Shown here piece by piece: positions 6,006 to 11,311 of a DNA stretch of 11,311 bases. The notes under the pieces were generated by a model. The model was not told the DNA's origin. It did no database searches and was given only the letters and a program-made list of their open reading frames with translations. The position numbers and the translations under genes were made by a program. Location: positions 1-11,311 of the forward strand of contig JBCDCZ010000145.1 in NCBI GenBank assembly GCA_039180865.1, given 5' to 3'. The stretch's first letter is position 1. Every line of letters begins with the position of its first letter. This stretch comes from JBCDCU01 sp039180865. Lineage in GTDB: Bacteria > Pseudomonadota > Alphaproteobacteria > Rhizobiales > JACESI01.

Positions 6006-7694
6006 ATGGCTCTTTTCGACACCAAGGGAAAATCGAAGTCAGGAACAGGAACGCCTGCGCTCGCCTCACGTATTGGCCGGGTTTTCCTGCCGCTTTGGCG
6101 ATGGGTCGAACCAAACCTTGCGTATTTCATGGCGACCCGCCAGCCCACCCTGTGGGTTATGGGCCTTATTGCAGGCCTTCTTGCGGGTGCGGCAACGATC
6201 CTCTTTCGTGAGGGGATCGCGGTCATCCAGTACTTATGGCTCGCCGAAATGAGCGAGTTCGTTGCGACTGCGGCGCACTTGCAACCTTGGTGGATCATCC
6301 TGATTGCCCCTGCTATCGGCGGACTTATCGTCGGACTGATGCTGGAATACATGCTTCCTTCGAAGCGCGCCTTCGGCGTCGCCGACGTCATTGAGGCGCG
6401 CATCGGCAGCGCGCGACGCATTCCTTTCCGCCAGGCTCTCGGCAGCGCACTCGTTTCCATCGTGTCGCTCGGTTTCGGTGCGAGTACAGGACGCGAAGGA
6501 CCGGTCGTCCATCTTGGAGCCGCGATCTCCAGTTATTTCGGTGAAAAGCTCGCACTTGACGGGAAGGGATACCGTACCCTTCTCGGTTGTGGGGTCGCTG
6601 CCGCTGTGTCAGCCTCTTTCAATGCACCGATCGCAGGAGTCCTCTTTGCCCATGAAGTAATCCTCGGACATTATGCGGCCTCCGCCTTTGTGCCGATTGT
6701 AATTGCTTCCGTTGCCGGGACGGTTTTGTCGCGGCTCTACTTCGGCGAAACCGCAGCCTTTATCATCCCCGACTACCAGATCACATCCTATTGGGAGTTT
6801 CCGGCTTTTGCGATACTCGGCGTCGTCTGTGCCTTTGTTGCCATCGGCTTTCAAGTCGCCGTAATCGGTTCGGATTGGTTTGCGCGACGTTTCACGATCA
6901 AGCTCTGGTTGAGACCGGTTATCGGTGGCTTCATGATCGGAGCGATCGCATGTTTTTATCCGGAGATCCTCGGTGTCGGATATGAGGCGACGAACCAGGC
7001 GCTCTATGGCCTCATGTCTCTCGAAACCCTTTTGATCCTGCTTGTCGTAAAAACAGCAGCAACGGCTATTTCCCTTGCTTCGCGGTTCGGTGGCGGCGTG
7101 TTTTCGCCCGCGCTCTATCTGGGCGCCATGGCGGGCGGCGCGTTCGGACTGATCGCCGCTTCGGTCTTTCCGGAATTTGCGTCCTCAGGCGGCGTCTATT
7201 CCATCATCGGCATGGGCGCGGTTTCTGCCGCTGTTATCGGTGCTCCGATCTCAACTGTGCTGATCGTCTTCGAACTGACCGGCGGCTACACGCTTACAAT
7301 CGCACTTCTTGTGACTGTCGCGATCGCCCATGGTCTAACGCAAGCCTTCCATGGCCGTTCCTTCTTTCACTGGCAGCTTGAAATGCGTGGTCTGTTTGTT
7401 CAGGACGGGCCGCACCGTTACGTCGTGAAAAACACGCTTGTTCGCGAAGTGATGCGCGCGGTTCCGGATGATACAAGCGAGGAGATATTCGATCCTGCGT
7501 CCGGTGCTATGTATCTGCGTGAGGGCGATAGTCTTGAATCGGCACTCAGAGCGTTCGATGCCAGCGGCGACCAATTCATTGCCGTTGTCTCGGGAACGCA
7601 GAAATTGAGGATCAACGGCTATATCTGGCAAGTCGATGCATTACGCCGTTTCAATTCAGCGCTGATCAGAGTGAGCGAGGAGGAACATCGATGA
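6006..7694 (+). CDS. CLC-family chloride channel/transporter with a degenerate CBS-like tail
   Basis: The 562-residue polytopic inner-membrane protein has the CLC signatures: STGREGP (160-166) with the external gating glutamate Glu164, FNAPIAGVLF (205-214), and GGGVFSP (362-368). The internal proton glutamate of E. coli ClcA (Glu203) aligns with Val218 in the segment LFAHEVI, as in eukaryotic CLC channels. The anion-binding GSGIP motif is replaced by AFGVAD (122-127), and Tyr445 aligns with Phe454. It therefore probably conducts anions without strict proton exchange; this is inference from alignment by eye. The soluble tail (about 465-562) has one VREVM-type and one REGDSLESALRAF-type CBS element, shorter than a normal CBS pair. 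ATG 6006 was chosen because the preceding codons are proline- and arginine-rich and unlike the family; an ATG at 5883 is the alternative and neither has a strong ribosome site. The stop overlaps the protease start by ATGA. Confidence 0.93.
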   Translation: MALFDTKGKSKSGTGTPALASRIGRVFLPLWRWVEPNLAYFMATRQPTLWVMGLIAGLLAGAATILFREGIAVIQYLWLAEMSEFVATAAHLQPWWIILIAPAIGGLIVGLMLEYMLPSKRAFGVADVIEARIGSARRIPFRQALGSALVSIVSLGFGASTGREGPVVHLGAAISSYFGEKLALDGKGYRTLLGCGVAAAVSASFNAPIAGVLFAHEVILGHYAASAFVPIVIASVAGTVLSRLYFGETAAFIIPDYQITSYWEFPAFAILGVVCAFVAIGFQVAVIGSDWFARRFTIKLWLRPVIGGFMIGAIACFYPEILGVGYEATNQALYGLMSLETLLILLVVKTAATAISLASRFGGGVFSPALYLGAMAGGAFGLIAASVFPEFASSGGVYSIIGMGAVSAAVIGAPISTVLIVFELTGGYTLTIALLVTVAIAHGLTQAFHGRSFFHWQLEMRGLFVQDGPHRYVVKNTLVREVMRAVPDDTSEEIFDPASGAMYLREGDSLESALRAFDASGDQFIAVVSGTQKLRINGYIWQVDALRRFNSALIRVSEEEHR

Positions 7695-8464
7695 AGCGAT
7701 CGACCGTCGCCCCTTTCTGGCGCGCAGCGCTTTTGCTTTTCACCATTTCTACTGCCGCACTTTTGTCTCTTACAACTGCAAAAGCGGATAAAAACGTTCC
7801 CGGCGTTTTCGGGATTGATAACCGCAAGGTTGTCGAAAGCACTGATCCGCCCTTTGGTTCGATTGGGCGGATCAATGTTGCTGGCTTCAAACGGAAATCA
7901 CACTGCACCGGCACCCTGATTGCACCCGATATCGTGGTGACCGCCGCGCATTGCGTCATCAATGCAAGAAACAAGGCTGTCCATGCAACGAGAAGCGTCC
8001 ACTTCGTGTCAGGCTTTCGACGCGGTGAATACATTGGCGCATCGACCGCGCGGCGCATCATCCTGCCGGTCAATTATTCCTTTAAGCTCGAAAAAGGAAA
8101 TGAGGCGCTTTTACAGGACATTGCCGTTATCCTGCTTGAAAAAGAGATCGATGCAGCGAGTGTTGCGCGCACCGAAAGTGCTCGGCCAACCGGCGCGCCG
8201 CTTTCCCATGTGAGTTATCCGCGCGACCGGCCCTATCTTCCGGTCATCGACGATCAGTGCAAACTTCTCGGTGAAAAAAGCGGATTGTGGTTCACCAATT
8301 GCGACACGAATTTCGGCGGATCCGGCGGCCCGTTGATGGTGCGCAGCGGAGAGGATTTCAAGATCGCTGCCGTGATGTCAGCGATTGTTCCCGGTCGTTT
8401 TTCGATTGCAGTGCCCATTCGCCATTTTGCCCCGCTGCTTGAACGAGCGGCCGTCGGCAACTGA
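7691..8464 (+). CDS. exported trypsin-like serine protease (S1 fold)
   Basis: The 257-residue protein has a positively charged start and a hydrophobic core (about 11-28). A likely Sec signal-peptidase site follows TTAKA near residue 32, so the mature enzyme should be periplasmic or secreted. The catalytic triad is readable: His87 in TAAHC, Asp143 in QDIAVILL, and Ser211 in GGSGGP. Cys72 and Cys88 correspond to the chymotrypsin 42-58 disulfide, and Cys190 and Cys204 may form a second one. The residue before the catalytic serine is Gly210 instead of the Asp194 that drives zymogen activation in trypsin, as in some V8/glutamyl-endopeptidase-like enzymes. The physiological substrate is unknown. 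AGGAGG lies 7 nt upstream of the ATG, and the ATGA overlap with the CLC gene implies one transcript. No transmembrane helix follows the signal sequence. Confidence 0.92.
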   Translation: MKRSTVAPFWRAALLLFTISTAALLSLTTAKADKNVPGVFGIDNRKVVESTDPPFGSIGRINVAGFKRKSHCTGTLIAPDIVVTAAHCVINARNKAVHATRSVHFVSGFRRGEYIGASTARRIILPVNYSFKLEKGNEALLQDIAVILLEKEIDAASVARTESARPTGAPLSHVSYPRDRPYLPVIDDQCKLLGEKSGLWFTNCDTNFGGSGGPLMVRSGEDFKIAAVMSAIVPGRFSIAVPIRHFAPLLERAAVGN

Positions 8465-8521
8465 GCCGTCTTAACCTCACTTCTTTGGTGCATTTTCAGG
8501 GCGGATAACTCTAAACGCCCC

Positions 8522-8551
8522 TTCGACGCGCCTGCGAAATGTTGCAATAAT
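8522..8551 (+). promoter_or_regulatory. candidate promoter for uvrD
   Basis: TTCGAC (8522-8527) is followed after 18 nt by AATAAT (8546-8551), placing the transcript start near 8558 and giving a leader of about 30 nt before the ATG at 8588. The intergenic stretch after the protease stop (8465-8587) otherwise shows only a weak 5-bp hairpin. Confidence 0.33.
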
Positions 8552-8587
8552 GTTCTCTTGATAGGATTCGCGCGCTACATAAGGCTC

Positions 8588-11164
8588 ATGACACAACCGC
8601 GAAAACAGCCAAAAGATGATTCACCGCCCGATGGGTGGGATGAGGTGCCGCCGCATGACGGCGCCGGGCTAAGCGATGCGGCGTTTTCAGAGTACGACCC
8701 AGGCGGAGTGCCGCTCGGCTATGACGACCCGGATGTCGATCATCTGCCGGACCCAGCTCCCAGCACGCCCCTGGAAGACTCATCTGCAACGGCGAAAGCA
8801 GCCGGTGGCATAGCGGCCCGGGCGCTTGCAGCCCGCCAATCGTCATCTGCGGCACGTCCCTACCTCGCGGGACTTAACCCGGAACAGCGCGAAGCCGTCG
8901 AAACCCTGTCCGGTCCCGTCCTGGTCCTAGCTGGCGCAGGCACCGGCAAAACGAAAGTGCTCACAACCCGTATCGGACACATTCTTGCGACGGGTAGTGC
9001 TGCGTCGTATCAGATCCTCGCTGTCACCTTTACAAACAAAGCCGCGCGGGAAATGAAGAACCGCATAGCGGGAATGATCGGCGACAGCGTTGAGGGCATG
9101 CAATGGCTCGGAACATTCCACTCAATCTGCGTGAAAATCCTGAGGCGACACGCGGAACTCGTTGGCCTTAAGTCCAATTTCACAATCCTCGACACTGATG
9201 ATCAGATCCGGCTCATCAAGCAGCTCATCGAAGCCGAAGGGATCGATGTAAAACGCTGGCCAGCGCGCCAGTTTGCCAGTCAGCTTGATTCCTGGAAGAA
9301 CAAGGGGCTGACGCCTGCCCTTCTGCCCGAAGGTGAAGCGCGGGCTTTCGGCAATGGCAAAGGCCGTAAGCTCTACGAAGACTACCAAGCACGGCTGAAA
9401 ACGCTCAATGCCTGCGATTTCGGCGACCTCCTAATGGAGTGCCTGCGCCTGTTCAGAGAAAACCCGGACGTGCTTGCGGAGTATCACCGCCGCTTCCAGT
9501 ACATTCTGGTGGACGAGTATCAGGACACCAACGTTGCACAATATATGTGGCTAAGGCTTCTCGCCAAAGGCGGCGCGAACATCTGTTGTGTCGGTGATGA
9601 TGACCAGTCCATCTATGGATGGCGCGGCGCAGAGGTCGATAACATACTGCGTTTCGAACGGGATTTTCCTGGCGCGAAAGTCGTGCGCCTTGAACGGAAT
9701 TATCGCTCGACCAGCCATATTCTCGCGGCTGCCTCACACCTCATCAGCCATAATCAAGATCGGCTCGGCAAAACTCTGTTTACCGATCAGGCCGATGACA
9801 GCGACGAACTTGTATCGGTTGCCTCAGCCTGGGATTCTGAAGAAGAAGCCCGCACAATCGGCGAAGAAATCGAAAACCTGCAAAGACGCGGCCACGAACT
9901 CAACGATATTGCAATCCTCGTTCGCGCATCCTTTCAAATGCGCGAATTCGAAGACCGTTTCATCACGCTCGGTCTCAATTACCGGGTCATCGGCGGCCCC
10001 CGCTTTTATGAGCGCATGGAAATCCGGGATGCCCTCGCCTATTTCCGCGCGACCGTCCAGCCCGCCGACGATCTCGCTTTCGAGCGGATTGTCAACAAGC
10101 CAAAGCGCGGGCTCGGCGACGCAACAGTCAGGCTTATTCACGACACGGCGCGGTCGCGCGGCGTTCCAATGATGCGCGCGGTTATGGATCTCATCGAAAC
10201 CGAAGAGTTGAAGCCCAAACAACGCACCACCTTGCGCGGCCTCATGCAGGACTTCTCGCGCTGGAACGCGGAACTTTCAAATCTCTCGCATACCGATCTT
10301 GCAGAGATGATCCTGGACGAGAGCGGCTACACTGAGATGTGGCAGAATGATCGTTCCGCCGAAGCACCGGGCCGTCTTGAGAACCTGAAGGAACTCATCC
10401 GTTCCATGGAGGATTTCGAGAGTATGGAAGGCTTTCTGGAGCATATCGGGTTAGTGATGGACCGCGATCAGGAGGGCGCCGAGGATGCGGTCTCCATTAT
10501 GACGCTTCATTCCGCTAAAGGTCTGGAATTCGATACGGTGTTTCTTCCGGGATGGGAGGAAGGGCTCTTCCCTCATCAAAGATCGCTTGATGAAGAGGGC
10601 CGTGCGGGGCTCGAAGAGGAACGGCGTCTCGCTTATGTCGGGATCACGCGGGCGAAGGAACGCGCGAAGATCTGGTTCACATCGAACCGCCGTGTTCATG
10701 GGCTCTGGCAATCCTCTATTCCCTCGCGCTTTCTGGATGAACTACCAGAAGATCACGTGGAGATCGTTGAAAACGCCAGTTCCTATGGCGGCTATGGTGC
10801 GGGCTCATCGGGCGGGCAATATGGCGCGTCGCGTTTCGATCTGCGGGATCCGTTTCAAAATACCTATGCAACACCGGGCTGGCAGCGTGCCCAGCGCAAC
10901 AAGGCATCGCGTCACGAATTCGAAGAAACCGGCGGCTATCGTGGGCAAAGGGCGCGCAAGTCATCGGGCCCAAAAATCCTCGATGGCGAGTTGATAGCAA
11001 AAACCGTGGTCGATGAAGGGTCAGGTTTTAGCGTTGGCGAGAGGGTCTTTCACCTGAAATTCGGCTATGGCCTTGTATCGAGCATTGACGGCAACAAACT
11101 GACCGTCGATTTCGACAAAGCCGGTCAAAAACGTGTTCTCGACAGTTTCGTCGAGCGCCATTAG
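8588..11164 (+). CDS. uvrD: ATP-dependent DNA helicase UvrD/PcrA (superfamily 1A)
   Basis: The 858-residue 3'-5' helicase acts in nucleotide-excision and mismatch repair and in removing RNA polymerase or RecA from DNA. All SF1A motifs are visible: Walker A AGAGTGKT (115-122), VTFTNKAAREM just after, Walker B VDEYQDT (308-314), GDDDQSIYGWRG (about 336-347), LERNYRST, LHSAKGLEFDTVFLPGWEEG, and AYVGITRAKE (about 680). The first 90 or so residues are an acidic, proline-rich, probably disordered extension. A Gly/Tyr-rich linker (about 735-800) leads to a C-terminal Tudor-like domain (GERVFHLKFGYGLV onward, about 814-855), which in PcrA/UvrD contacts RNA polymerase. The family length is usually 720-850 residues. 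I chose ATG 8588 over an in-frame TTG at 8558 because the candidate promoter would start transcription at the TTG. The ribosome site is weak (AAGG, 3 nt before the ATG). Confidence 0.96.
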   Translation: MTQPRKQPKDDSPPDGWDEVPPHDGAGLSDAAFSEYDPGGVPLGYDDPDVDHLPDPAPSTPLEDSSATAKAAGGIAARALAARQSSSAARPYLAGLNPEQREAVETLSGPVLVLAGAGTGKTKVLTTRIGHILATGSAASYQILAVTFTNKAAREMKNRIAGMIGDSVEGMQWLGTFHSICVKILRRHAELVGLKSNFTILDTDDQIRLIKQLIEAEGIDVKRWPARQFASQLDSWKNKGLTPALLPEGEARAFGNGKGRKLYEDYQARLKTLNACDFGDLLMECLRLFRENPDVLAEYHRRFQYILVDEYQDTNVAQYMWLRLLAKGGANICCVGDDDQSIYGWRGAEVDNILRFERDFPGAKVVRLERNYRSTSHILAAASHLISHNQDRLGKTLFTDQADDSDELVSVASAWDSEEEARTIGEEIENLQRRGHELNDIAILVRASFQMREFEDRFITLGLNYRVIGGPRFYERMEIRDALAYFRATVQPADDLAFERIVNKPKRGLGDATVRLIHDTARSRGVPMMRAVMDLIETEELKPKQRTTLRGLMQDFSRWNAELSNLSHTDLAEMILDESGYTEMWQNDRSAEAPGRLENLKELIRSMEDFESMEGFLEHIGLVMDRDQEGAEDAVSIMTLHSAKGLEFDTVFLPGWEEGLFPHQRSLDEEGRAGLEEERRLAYVGITRAKERAKIWFTSNRRVHGLWQSSIPSRFLDELPEDHVEIVENASSYGGYGAGSSGGQYGASRFDLRDPFQNTYATPGWQRAQRNKASRHEFEETGGYRGQRARKSSGPKILDGELIAKTVVDEGSGFSVGERVFHLKFGYGLVSSIDGNKLTVDFDKAGQKRVLDSFVERH

Positions 11165-11245
11165 GCGCGCAACACCCTTATTTTTCTTCGTTCAGCCTCA
11201 CATCTGCCGCAAGTTGCACGATGGCGTGATCCATCTGCACATGAC

Positions 11246-11260
11246 GATTCGCGCCGAATC
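11246..11260. repeat. inverted repeat GATTCG-CGC-CGAATC
   Basis: Two perfect 6-bp arms around a 3-nt centre lie 38 nt before the last ATG in the window. The repeat is not followed by a T-run, so it is a poor intrinsic terminator for uvrD. It could be an operator for the next gene or a short leader hairpin. Confidence 0.4.
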
Positions 11261-11298
11261 ACGCATTTTAGTCGTTAGCAGCGCGCGGAGAAAATACA

Positions 11299-11311
11299 AT
11301 GAATCAGAAAC
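11299..11311 (+). CDS. start of an unidentified gene, cut by the right edge
   Basis: An ATG at 11299 is preceded by GGAG (11287-11290) with an 8-nt gap, and opens with Met-Asn-Gln-Lys before the window ends. Thirteen bases are too few to identify the product. The good ribosome-binding site and the 134-nt gap after uvrD are the only support. Confidence 0.45.

Noticed and set aside
8499..8520. GGGCG...CGCCC hairpin after the protease gene
   Set aside because: The stem is only 5 bp with a 12-nt loop and no following T-run, too weak to call a terminator.
9588..10172. 194-codon open frame in another plus-strand frame inside uvrD
   Set aside because: It overlaps essential helicase motifs and its translation is serine-rich with no domain.
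1..11311. CRISPR arrays, insertion sequences, tRNA or rRNA genes
   Set aside because: No regularly spaced repeats, transposase-like proteins, terminal repeats or RNA gene sequences were recognisable on either strand.

Overview
The window looks like a chromosomal segment of an alphaproteobacterium, most likely one of the Hyphomicrobiales (Rhizobiales). The reasons are the moderately high G+C, the close family resemblance of the AsmA, UvrD and DUF3726 proteins to rhizobial types as I recall them, dense packing with ATGA start/stop overlaps, and the absence of mobile elements. The assignment rests on protein-level recognition, not on a search.

Left half, minus strand (5771 down to 1). Four tightly packed genes appear to form one operon, read right to left: an FAD-linked D-lactate/glycolate-type dehydrogenase (5771-4356), an M19-type 'membrane dipeptidase' with altered active-site residues (4359-3352), a conserved 554-residue protein of unknown function (3329-1665) and a DUF3726 protein (1668-982). 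Two junctions are 4-nt ATGA overlaps and the third is a 22-nt gap. A separate gene for an inner-membrane-anchored AsmA-family protein follows, with its own 139-nt upstream region and a probable CTG start; it runs off the left edge. The operon looks catabolic (hydrolase plus flavin oxidase), but its substrate cannot be read from the sequence. It is the best candidate here for an undescribed system.

Middle, plus strand (6006-8464). A CLC-family anion transport protein and an exported trypsin-fold serine protease overlap by ATGA and are probably cotranscribed. Both carry substitutions at mechanistically important positions: Val at the internal proton glutamate of the CLC, and Gly in place of Asp194 in the protease.

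Right part, plus strand. A full-length UvrD/PcrA-type DNA helicase (8588-11164) has an acidic N-terminal extension and a C-terminal Tudor-like tail. A short intergenic region with a perfect inverted repeat precedes the first codons of another plus-strand gene cut by the window edge.

Two GAAAC-type palindromes sit upstream of the AsmA gene and of the FAD-dehydrogenase operon. They may be binding sites of a LacI-like regulator. I see no tRNA, rRNA, CRISPR array, insertion sequence or convincing intrinsic terminator.
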